Shown: positions 43,751 to 51,182 of the stretch, piece by piece
Layout: every line of letters starts with the position of its first letter
Position numbering within the stretch: position 1 is the first letter of the stretch
From: an uncultured Lachnospiraceae bacterium
GTDB lineage: Bacteria; Bacillota; Clostridia; Lachnospirales; Lachnospiraceae
DNA length: 64,000 bases
Reading direction: 5' to 3'
Assembly: GCA_934330725.1 (NCBI GenBank)
Contig: CAKRGM010000009.1
Location: forward strand, 1-64,000
Made by a program: the position numbers and the translations under genes
The notes under the pieces: generated by a model
The model's input: the letters and a program-made list of their open reading frames with translations, nothing else
What the model was told of the DNA's origin: nothing
The model's database searches: none

Positions 43751-45997
43751 TCAGTCAACATTCTTTAATGCATCATGCATTGGTATTTTTTTAATTCTTA
43801 TAAACTGCAATACAGCTATAAATGCATATGATACAAAGCCCAGAAGGAACATCTTTACGTAAACTGTATTCTCAATGTACATTGAAAACCATCCCGTGAA
43901 ATCCATCATCATATATTTATAAATGAATTTTATTATCTGATAATTCAATGGAAGGCTTATAAGCAGCGAAACTATTACAATTATCGTAGTTGAAAGCAGG
44001 TATAATCTGCTTATCTCGCCATTACTGTATCCTAAGATCTTAACCATGGATATTGAATTTGAATTTTTTTCTATTATCAGCTTTGATAACAGGTATATAA
44101 GTATTACAAACAGAACAACAGCGAATACAGTTACCATATAAAACATATTGCCCATCGACACATCAAGCTGCCTTGAAACTTTTGTCACATCATCCACTGT
44201 TATAGTACTTGCAATATACTTTTCATCAAGGTCTGTAAGCTCATTATTTGAAAAATATCCATTAAAGCTGTCTTTATCTTTATCAAATACCGTATTAAAA
44301 TGCTCTCTGTCCATAAATACAGCAATTGCTGATGGGTAATAGTATATTCCCGTCACCTTGAATTCATACTCACCATCCTCATATTTTTTCTTAAGCTTTA
44401 TCTTATCTCCGGCCTTTAATCCATATTTTTCAGCATATCCATCAGAAATGTACACTTCATCATTCTTAATTTCCTGCTTAATGTATTCTGATTTTTCATT
44501 TACTCCATATACTGATACATCTTCACTTTTATACTCGTCTGCTATTGTCTGAAGTGATGTTACGCAATATTTCTCAGCTTCATTATCATTTACCTCAACA
44601 GGTGCCTTAAGTATGTACTGATATTTTGAAATCATATTGTCTACACACTCGTTCTGATAATGTGTAAGAAGCGGACCAAGCATCATTCCGAACATAAGCA
44701 GTATATTGGCAAAAACCACTCCTATAAACATTGTTATATATCCTGACACATTCTGGAATATAATTCTTAATCTGAATCGTCTCATAAACTTAAACTCAGG
44801 AAGCTTTACAGCTTTTTTATTTTTCTTTCTGCTAAGATCATTTCTTATAAATTTAAGCGGAGATAATGAAAGTTTTCTTATAAGAATCAGATAATTTATT
44901 ACTATCATTATAATTACCGGAGCTACCGTTGTAATAAGAAATGCTTCTCCATTCCACAGTGTTTCAAACTTTGTCAGGCTGTAGCTTCCATAATACATAC
45001 TCTCAACCATGTTATTAAATACAGTATATCCAAGGATATTTCCTGTTAACGCTGCAACAAGGGTTACTGCAACAGGCATTGACATATAGTGTCGTACAAG
45101 TTCGCCTTTTGTGTATCCGCTGGCTCTTAAAGTTCCTATTACTGAAGCTTCTTTTGTAATTGTATTGCTTGCCGTAACTCCAAAAACAAATGCCATTATA
45201 ACAAGCAGTATTACGAGCAAAGTAATCATCATGCCCTTATCCCCGCCAAAATCATCCTTTGTAAAGTTTATAGCCTGATTTTCATAGCGTGGAACATAAT
45301 TTGTTATCTCTGTATTCTGATTAAGCACTTTAAGAAAATCATCAGACTTAACTCTCTCATCACTCTCATCTTTTGGAGCTTCCTTATAAATCCATGAATA
45401 ATTATAATGAAGATTCTTATCCTGATAGCTCTCAAATCCGGCATCATTCATGATTGCCACTCCGAATTTAACAGCATCAAACATCATATCAGAATTCTTT
45501 TCAAATAATGCGCTGTAATCAGATAATGCAACAAATCCTGTCACCTTAAGTTCTTTTCCACCAACATTAATTGTATCGCCTAATGATATCTTATTGTTAT
45601 CGGCATACATTCTGTCAATCGCTATCTCGTTATCGGAGTCAGCCAGTTTTCCATCCATAATGCAGACTTTATCAACATCATTTCTGTTTTTATATATTCT
45701 TAACTTTCCATCATTCACAGAACTTTCTTCTATATAATAATTCTTATATATAGTAACATCATTTTTTTCAAGTTCAGCAATCACATCAGCATCTGCCTCA
45801 TTTTCAAGTTCAAAATTACCATCTTCAATATTGTATTTCTGATATGATTCATCAAATGTTTTTATTATACTGTTATCAGCAACAAGAAATCCCGATATGA
45901 AACCGATAGTCAATGTCATGAACAAAAAAATCACAAGATATTTTCCCAGTTCTGATCTTATCTCTTTCGGAATTCTTTTATTTAATGGGTTTTTCAT
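43751..45997 (-). CDS. FtsX/MacB-like ABC transporter permease
   Basis: 748 residues, one N-terminal membrane helix (about residues 20-42), a long external domain, then three helices (about 265-290, 310-335, 355-375), a second external domain and three more C-terminal helices. Such double FtsX arrangements occur in exporters or mechanotransducing systems that move peptides or lipids. The partner ATPase is 17 bp upstream. The promoter carries a 16-bp dyad, so metal control is possible. Substrate unknown. Confidence 0.9.
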   Translation of the reverse strand: MKNPLNKRIPKEIRSELGKYLVIFLFMTLTIGFISGFLVADNSIIKTFDESYQKYNIEDGNFELENEADADVIAELEKNDVTIYKNYYIEESSVNDGKLRIYKNRNDVDKVCIMDGKLADSDNEIAIDRMYADNNKISLGDTINVGGKELKVTGFVALSDYSALFEKNSDMMFDAVKFGVAIMNDAGFESYQDKNLHYNYSWIYKEAPKDESDERVKSDDFLKVLNQNTEITNYVPRYENQAINFTKDDFGGDKGMMITLLVILLVIMAFVFGVTASNTITKEASVIGTLRASGYTKGELVRHYMSMPVAVTLVAALTGNILGYTVFNNMVESMYYGSYSLTKFETLWNGEAFLITTVAPVIIMIVINYLILIRKLSLSPLKFIRNDLSRKKNKKAVKLPEFKFMRRFRLRIIFQNVSGYITMFIGVVFANILLMFGMMLGPLLTHYQNECVDNMISKYQYILKAPVEVNDNEAEKYCVTSLQTIADEYKSEDVSVYGVNEKSEYIKQEIKNDEVYISDGYAEKYGLKAGDKIKLKKKYEDGEYEFKVTGIYYYPSAIAVFMDREHFNTVFDKDKDSFNGYFSNNELTDLDEKYIASTITVDDVTKVSRQLDVSMGNMFYMVTVFAVVLFVILIYLLSKLIIEKNSNSISMVKILGYSNGEISRLYLLSTTIIVIVSLLISLPLNYQIIKFIYKYMMMDFTGWFSMYIENTVYVKMFLLGFVSYAFIAVLQFIRIKKIPMHDALKNVD

Positions 45998-46014
45998 ACT
46001 TTCTTACCTTTCCT

Positions 46015-46713
46015 TTACCATTCAAGATCATCAACAGGGGTCTTTTTGTCATTAATATAGTTCTTACGTATCTGGCCATCACGAAGCTTTACCACTCTGT
46101 CAGCCATATTCTTTATTGCATCATTATGCGTTACCATAACAATTGTCGTTCCATATTCTTTATTAACCTTATCAATAAGTTTTAATATTTCCTTTGATGT
46201 GTTATAGTCAAGTGCGCCTGTAGGTTCATCACAAAGCAGTATATCAGGATTTTTTATCACAGCTCGGCCTATTGCGGTTCTTTGCTGCTGTCCGCCTGAA
46301 AGCTGGTTTGGTCTTTTATCTTTATGATCATATAATCCCAGTGTTTTAAGCATCTCATTTATATCAAAAGGCTTATCACTTAAATATGCCCCAACCTCTA
46401 TATTTTCTTTTACCGTAAGATTCGGTATAAGATTATACTGCTGGAAAATATATCCGAGATGATTACGGCGATATTTTGTGAGTGTTTTCTCATTCATATC
46501 TTCGATTTTTTCTCCGTTTACAATTATTGCACCACTATCAGCCTCATCAATTCCACCTATAATATTAAGCAATGTTGATTTACCGGAGCCTGATGGTCCA
46601 AGCAGCACACAAAACTCTCCCTTTTCTATTTCAAGATCAATTCCTTTTAATACATCAGTACGGCTTTCTCCTTCTCCATACGACTTCTTTATATGGCTTA
46701 TGCTTAAAAACAT
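46015..46713 (-). CDS. MacB/LolD-like ABC transporter ATPase
   Basis: 232 residues: Walker A GPSGSGKST near residue 40, Q-loop FQQYNLI near residue 90, signature LSGGQQQRTAIGRA near residue 138, Walker B LLCDEPTGALD near residue 160 and switch His in VTHND. This is the drug/lipoprotein-exporter type. It is first in an operon with the FtsX-like permease; start at ATG 46713 after CAGGAGG. Confidence 0.95.
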   Translation of the reverse strand: MFLSISHIKKSYGEGESRTDVLKGIDLEIEKGEFCVLLGPSGSGKSTLLNIIGGIDEADSGAIIVNGEKIEDMNEKTLTKYRRNHLGYIFQQYNLIPNLTVKENIEVGAYLSDKPFDINEMLKTLGLYDHKDKRPNQLSGGQQQRTAIGRAVIKNPDILLCDEPTGALDYNTSKEILKLIDKVNKEYGTTIVMVTHNDAIKNMADRVVKLRDGQIRKNYINDKKTPVDDLEW

Positions 46714-46769
46714 TTTCCATCCTCCTGTTTTTTATTTGATAAACGCCAGCAAATTTACTGCAGGCCGGC

Positions 46770-46815
46770 GTTAGTTCATACTAACAATAATAAAGCAGTT
46801 GTTTTATGCTGTAAA
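46770..46815 (-). promoter_or_regulatory. promoter of the ABC exporter with operator dyad
   Basis: TTTACA (46810-46815), a 17-bp spacer and TATTAT (46787-46792). The perfect dyad GTTAGT-TCAT-ACTAAC (46770-46785) overlaps the start site, so binding should repress. Confidence 0.7.
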
Positions 46816-46896
46816 CAGGAATTAGCTTTAATGAACTTTTTTTTCAGTTCTTTTGACTATGTTATTCTTTTTAAACGTTTTCATCCTTTTTATCAA

Positions 46897-46946
46897 AATA
46901 AAAACCGGAAATACGATATTTTTCTAATCATACTTCCGGTTTTTAT
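46897..46946. terminator. terminator of amtB-glnK
   Basis: AAAACCGGAA and TTCCGGTTTT pair through a longer imperfect stem, with T tracts on both strands. Confidence 0.85.
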
Positions 46947-47031
46947 ATATTTAATTATTTGTAATTTGTAAAATGATGTACCTGTATCATGAAAAATCAG
47001 GTTTCTGCCACATTGGTTCAGGATATGCCAG

Positions 47032-47379
47032 TTAATTTAACGCATCGTATCCACTCTCATTGGTACGAATCTTTGTTGCCGTTCTTATTTCATAGCTGAA
47101 GATTTTACCATCTCCTACTTCTCCTGTATATGCAGCCTTTCTTATTGCTTCAATTGTTTTTTTCTCCCATTCTTCCGAAGATACAACAATTTCAAATTTA
47201 ATTTTGGGCTGCATCATAACGTCCACTTCAGTTCCACGCACATATTTCTTATATCCACGCTGCGCACCACAACCCATGACCTGAGAAACTGTAATACCAT
47301 TTACATCTATTGCATTAAGTGCTTCTTTTACATCTTCAAACACCTCTTCACGCACAATTGCTTCTACTTTTATCATCAT
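47032..47379 (-). CDS. glnK: PII nitrogen-regulatory protein (GlnK family)
   Basis: 115 residues with the PII core: GITVSQVMGCGAQRGYKKYVRG near residue 28, then KIKFEIVV and the GEVGDGKIFSYEIRTATKIRTNE C-terminal signature. PII binds ATP/ADP and 2-oxoglutarate and docks on AmtB to block ammonium entry. At the T-loop position of uridylylated Tyr51 this protein has no Tyr, so modification by GlnD is unlikely. It follows amtB by 24 bp. Confidence 0.95.
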   Translation of the reverse strand: MMIKVEAIVREEVFEDVKEALNAIDVNGITVSQVMGCGAQRGYKKYVRGTEVDVMMQPKIKFEIVVSSEEWEKKTIEAIRKAAYTGEVGDGKIFSYEIRTATKIRTNESGYDALN

Positions 47380-47403
47380 ATCAATCTGCTTTCCTTTCTT
47401 TAT

Positions 47404-48648
47404 TTATGAATCAAGTCCGTTAAATGTTGGATATGCACTTTCTCCATGCTCTGAGATATCAAGTCCTACCTTTTCCTCTTTCTCATCAACACGAAGTGGT
47501 GTTATGAGCTTCACAAGTCCAAGGCATATAAATGTGCCAACAACTGCAACTGCAATTGTAACAACAATTCCAATAATCTGTGCAACAAATAAATGATAAT
47601 CACCAAACACAAGACCATCCCAGCGTGCAACTCCATTTATTGAGCTTTTTGTAAAAAGACCTGTTGCAATTCCGCCCCAGACACCACCAATTCCATGGCA
47701 TCCAAAAGCATCAAGTGCATCATCAATCTTTAATTTGCCCTTTAACAATGAAATTGTAAAGCAGCAGATTGGACTTACTAAAGCTCCAATTATAAATGAT
47801 GACCATACAGGAACAAATCCAGCCCCCGGTGTAATTGCTACAAGACCAACCACAAGACCCGTAGCAGCACCTACAAGCGTTGGTTTGCCGTCCTTTATAA
47901 CATCTATAAATACCCATGACATCATTGCGCTTGCACTTGCAACGGCAGTTGTAAGAAATGCATGTGCTGCAAGTCCGTCAGCAGCCAGTGCGCTTCCTGC
48001 ATTAAATCCAAACCATCCAAACCACAGAATAAACGCACCCAGTGCTACAAACGGAATATTGTGTACTCTGTATGCCGTATTCTCATATCCTCTTCTTCTT
48101 CCAAGTATTATAGCAAATACTAATGCACTAACACCTGAACTTATATGTACTACATTACCTCCTGCGAAATCAACAGAACCGATTTCGGCCAGGAATCCAC
48201 CTTCGCCCCATACCATATGAGCCATTGGATAATATACTATTACTGACCAGAATAAAATAAAGAAAAATAATGCTTTAAATTTCACACGTCCTACTAATGA
48301 ACCGGTAATCAATGCCGGTGTTATCATAGCAAACATCATCTGAAATACAACAAATACCAGGTGTGGTATATTATCAGCATATGGACCTGTTGCATCCATT
48401 GAAATACCATTCATGGCAAACCAGCGTAAATCACCAATTATCCCGCCATGATTACCTCCAAATGCAAGTGAGTATCCAAATAAAATCCACATAACAACGG
48501 AAAGTCCCATGATTACTGTACATGACATCATTGTATTCACAACATTTTTCCTTCGTACTAATCCTCCGTAAAAAAATGCTAATCCCGGTGTCATAAAAAA
48601 TACTAACGCTGTACAGATTAACATAAATGCAGTATCGCCTGTGTTCAT
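47404..48648 (-). CDS. amtB: ammonium transporter AmtB
   Basis: 414 residues and about eleven membrane helices. Family motifs: FFMTPGLAFFYGGLV near residue 15, VYYPMAHMVWGEGGFL near residue 140, DFAGGNVVHISSGVSALV near residue 160 and FGCHGIGGVWGGIATGLF near residue 312, including the paired His of the pore. It takes up ammonium when it is scarce. ATG 48648 follows GGAGGAAAGC. It forms an operon with glnK and has an unusual terminator-bearing leader. Confidence 0.96.
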   Translation of the reverse strand: MNTGDTAFMLICTALVFFMTPGLAFFYGGLVRRKNVVNTMMSCTVIMGLSVVMWILFGYSLAFGGNHGGIIGDLRWFAMNGISMDATGPYADNIPHLVFVVFQMMFAMITPALITGSLVGRVKFKALFFFILFWSVIVYYPMAHMVWGEGGFLAEIGSVDFAGGNVVHISSGVSALVFAIILGRRRGYENTAYRVHNIPFVALGAFILWFGWFGFNAGSALAADGLAAHAFLTTAVASASAMMSWVFIDVIKDGKPTLVGAATGLVVGLVAITPGAGFVPVWSSFIIGALVSPICCFTISLLKGKLKIDDALDAFGCHGIGGVWGGIATGLFTKSSINGVARWDGLVFGDYHLFVAQIIGIVVTIAVAVVGTFICLGLVKLITPLRVDEKEEKVGLDISEHGESAYPTFNGLDS

Positions 48649-48690
48649 ATTGCTTTCCTCCACTTCTTAATTTTTTTATATGTACTGCTA

Positions 48691-48736
48691 AACAAAAAAG
48701 GTGCCAAAAGAGTATTACTACTCTTTTGACACCTTT
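48691..48736 (-). terminator. intrinsic terminator in the amtB leader, possible attenuator
   Basis: AAAGGTGTCAAAAGAGTA pairs with TACTCTTTTGGCACCTTT (one mismatch) around TTAC-like loop bases, followed by TTTTTTG. It begins directly after the predicted amtB start site and ends about 27 bp before the amtB ribosome site. It could also be the purC terminator. Confidence 0.75.
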
Positions 48737-48745
48737 GTCGCCTAT

Positions 48746-48774
48746 ATAATACCAAATTTTATTATATAGCGCAA
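48746..48774 (-). promoter_or_regulatory. promoter between purC and the amtB leader terminator
   Basis: TTGCGC (48769-48774), a 17-bp spacer and TATTAT (48746-48751). Transcripts would begin near 48740 and immediately form the terminator hairpin. Confidence 0.55.
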
Positions 48775-48851
48775 GTGTTTTTATTTACTTTTTTTAGCGA
48801 AAAATGTCGAATGCTTAATTATATTTATGTTTCTTTTATCTGAATTCTTTT

Positions 48852-49724
48852 TTATTTAAATTCTTTTCCTGTAAGAAGTAAAAATGCTTCTTTATATTTA
48901 TCAACAGTTTTGGCAATTACATCATCTGGAAGTAAGTAATCACTGTCCGGATTAGCCTTTAACCAGTCTCTTACAAACTGCTTATCATATGAAGGCTGTG
49001 ACTGACCAGGCTTGTATCCTTCTAATGGCCAGAATCTTGAGCTATCCGGTGTAAGCATCTCATCACCTAAAACCACTTCACCATTTTCGTTTAATCCAAA
49101 CTCAAACTTAGTATCAGCAATAATAATATTCTTTGTTAATGCATACTCTGCACACTTTTTATAAAGTGCAATTGTATAATCTCTGATTTTGGAAGCATAT
49201 TCTTCTCCCTTGCCAGGATAAATCTTTTCAAGTACTTCAACACTCTGTTCAAACGATATATTTTCATCATGATCACCGAGCTCTGCTTTTGTACTTGGTG
49301 TATAAATTGGTTCTGAAAGCTTATCAGATTCGATTAAACCTTCTTTAAGTTTTATACCACAGACAAGTCCTGTCTTCTTATAGCTTTCCCAGCCGCTGCC
49401 TGTAATATATCCACGTACGATACATTCAATTGGAAGCATTTCAAGCTTCTTACACATCATGCTGTTTCCATCAAATTTTTCATTCTGGAAAAATTCCGGC
49501 ATATCCTTAACATCAACAGAAAGCATATGATTTGGAACAATATCCTTTGTAAAATCAAACCAGAATTTTGACATCTGAGTAAGAATAGCACCTTTGTCTG
49601 TAACCTTATTTTTTAAAATATGGTCAAATGCAGAAATTCTATCTGTAGCAACAATAATCAAACTGTCACCAATATCATAAACTTCACGTACTTTTCCTTC
49701 TTTAAAAGGTTTAAATTCTTTCAT
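48852..49724 (-). CDS. purC: SAICAR synthetase
   Basis: 290 residues. Motifs: KPFKEGKVREVYDIGDSLIIVATDRISAFD at the start, IECIVRGYITGSGW near residue 100, STKAELGDHDENIS near residue 143 and IADTKFEFGLNENGE near residue 205. It joins aspartate to CAIR in purine synthesis. ATG 49724 follows TTATGGAGG. It is alone here, without other pur genes. No purine riboswitch is visible in the leader. Confidence 0.97.
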   Translation of the reverse strand: MKEFKPFKEGKVREVYDIGDSLIIVATDRISAFDHILKNKVTDKGAILTQMSKFWFDFTKDIVPNHMLSVDVKDMPEFFQNEKFDGNSMMCKKLEMLPIECIVRGYITGSGWESYKKTGLVCGIKLKEGLIESDKLSEPIYTPSTKAELGDHDENISFEQSVEVLEKIYPGKGEEYASKIRDYTIALYKKCAEYALTKNIIIADTKFEFGLNENGEVVLGDEMLTPDSSRFWPLEGYKPGQSQPSYDKQFVRDWLKANPDSDYLLPDDVIAKTVDKYKEAFLLLTGKEFK

Positions 49725-49850
49725 ATTTACCTCCATAACGTAACCTGATAATTATTTTAACGACATATTTCTCATATGTTCATCACGTTACAATATAATA
49801 CAGGTTGGGAATAATTGCAAGTGATGTATCCAAAACAAATACAGCCTTTT

Positions 49851-50219
49851 TCAGACACCCTGTACAAGCAGTTTTTTTATTCCCTGATATGTTTCCTCAC
49901 TTACAACATGTTCTACACGACAGGCATCATTTTCAGCAACCTCATCGCTTATATGGCAGAACTCCTTAAAAAACCTTTTAAATGTTACGTGCCTTTCATA
50001 AACTTTCTCTGCAGTTTTTCTTCCTTTTTCAGTTAAATGCAAAAAGCCTCTCTCATCAACGTATACACATTCTTCCTCTTTCAGATATGACATAGCCTTG
50101 CTTACGCTTGCTTTCGAATATCCTATCTTCTGCGCTATATCTACAGAACGAACTGAATCAGGATGCTTTTTTTCCAATATAAGTAATGTCTCCAGGTAAT
50201 CTTCTTTTGATTCTGTCAT
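49851..50219 (-). CDS. DtxR/IdeR-family metal-dependent repressor
   Basis: 122 residues: N-terminal winged helix (ESKEDYLETLLIL, VRSVDIAQKIGYSKASVSKAM, LHLTEKGRKTAEKVYERH) and a metal-binding dimer domain. The cluster ENDACRVEHVVSEE keeps Cys, Glu and His matching DtxR Cys102, Glu105 and His106, an iron-type ligand set. The C-terminal SH3 domain of long DtxR is absent. ATG 50219 lies about 11 bases after GGAG. Its own promoter carries operator dyads, so autoregulation is likely, and it is the best candidate to bind the shared dyads in the window. Confidence 0.88.
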   Translation of the reverse strand: MTESKEDYLETLLILEKKHPDSVRSVDIAQKIGYSKASVSKAMSYLKEEECVYVDERGFLHLTEKGRKTAEKVYERHVTFKRFFKEFCHISDEVAENDACRVEHVVSEETYQGIKKLLVQGV

Positions 50220-50366
50220 CGTATCCCACACTCCTAATTTATTACATAGCTTATACTAATCTCCATTCTTACGCCATTTTAAGACGCCTCTTTAAGTTTG
50301 CGTGAAGCACAAATTCTATGTATGAATAATAAAACATCAGGTTCATTCCCCGCACAAATCTCATGT

Positions 50367-50418
50367 GTTAGTTTTCACTAATATATATTAGTCTATACTT
50401 TCGTCATATATATATCAA
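50367..50418 (-). promoter_or_regulatory. promoter of the DtxR-family gene with overlapping operators
   Basis: TTGATA (50413-50418), a 17-bp spacer and TAGACT (50390-50395). GTTAGT-TTTC-ACTAAT (50367-50382) and ACTAAT-ATAT-ATTAGT (50377-50392) overlap beside the -10 box. The arrangement is identical to the feo promoter. Confidence 0.65.
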
Positions 50419-50421
50419 CAT

Positions 50422-50458
50422 AAAAAAAGCTAATGAGAATAACTCTCATTAGCTTTTT
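50422..50458. terminator. terminator of the feo-fur operon
   Basis: AAAGCTAATGAGA pairs perfectly with TCTCATTAGCTTT around ATAAC, with T and A tracts outside. Confidence 0.92.
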
Positions 50459-50473
50459 GGTTATTTTTTCATA

Positions 50474-50902
50474 TTATGCATCTTTTGCCATCATAATATT
50501 TTTAAGAGACTGACCGTTAGTAAACCCACACTCTTTTAATCCTTTTTGTACAACAACGCTCCATTGCTTCTTAGATAATTGACAAACTGTATTATCTTCA
50601 AGCTCAATAACGCAGCCACCTTTTGAATAACAACAATTACCGTCGCATTCAACCTTGTACATATTACTTCTTTTAATTGCCCCTATTTCTTCAAGCACAT
50701 TAATCATTCGATATACTGTAGCTTTTCCGATTGATTTATCTTCTTTAATTGCCCTGTAATATATTTCTTTACTGCATGAGCAATCACCCTCAAGAATTAT
50801 ATTAAGTAAAATCAAACGCTGCTTTGTTATTCTGCATCCAACTTTTCTTAAGCGCTGAATAATCTCTTCTTTTTGCATATCGGCTGTATTTTTCATTTTC
50901 AT
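50474..50902 (-). CDS. Fur-family regulator with an atypical metal-binding half
   Basis: 142 residues. The winged helix is clear: RKVGCRITKQRLILLNIIL near residue 18 and SIGKATVYRMINVLEEIGAIKR near residue 55. The usual Fur cluster (HHxH and CxxC motifs) is absent: the place is taken by CDGNCCYSKGGCVIELEDNTVC, with five Cys in a short stretch and hardly any His. It may sense a different metal, redox state or Fe-S cluster. It follows the FeoB-associated gene by about 70 bp and ends the feo operon. Confidence 0.85.
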   Translation of the reverse strand: MKMKNTADMQKEEIIQRLRKVGCRITKQRLILLNIILEGDCSCSKEIYYRAIKEDKSIGKATVYRMINVLEEIGAIKRSNMYKVECDGNCCYSKGGCVIELEDNTVCQLSKKQWSVVVQKGLKECGFTNGQSLKNIMMAKDA

Positions 50903-50973
50903 ATAACATATACCTTTCTTTACATCACAACATTAACCATTTGTTATACAAAACTGTATGGGTTCTACTACTT

Positions 50974-51117
50974 TTAGTTCTTTGAACAGTGGTGACCGCA
51001 ATTTTTGCAATCACAGCCACACTGTAATGATTTGCCATTCTTTTTATCAGAAACCATGCTTCTTATTATTGCAGCAACTATTCCTACAAGTACTAATCCA
51101 ACTATAACTGTTCCCAT
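50974..51117 (-). CDS. FeoB-associated Cys-rich membrane protein (FeoC-like position)
   Basis: A 47-residue protein with one N-terminal membrane helix (about residues 3-20) and a Cys-rich tail, LQCGCDCKNCGHHCSKN, as in the FeoB-associated Cys-rich family. It likely helps FeoB assembly or receives Fe2+ at the membrane. ATG 51117 follows ATGGAGG. It lies 65 bp after feoB in the same operon and is too small for most gene finders. Confidence 0.9.
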   Translation of the reverse strand: MGTVIVGLVLVGIVAAIIRSMVSDKKNGKSLQCGCDCKNCGHHCSKN

Positions 51118-51182
51118 GTTAACCTCCATTTAACGGCTTCAACGTGTAAGCTATTTATATACTGTATTAGTATTATTTATTA

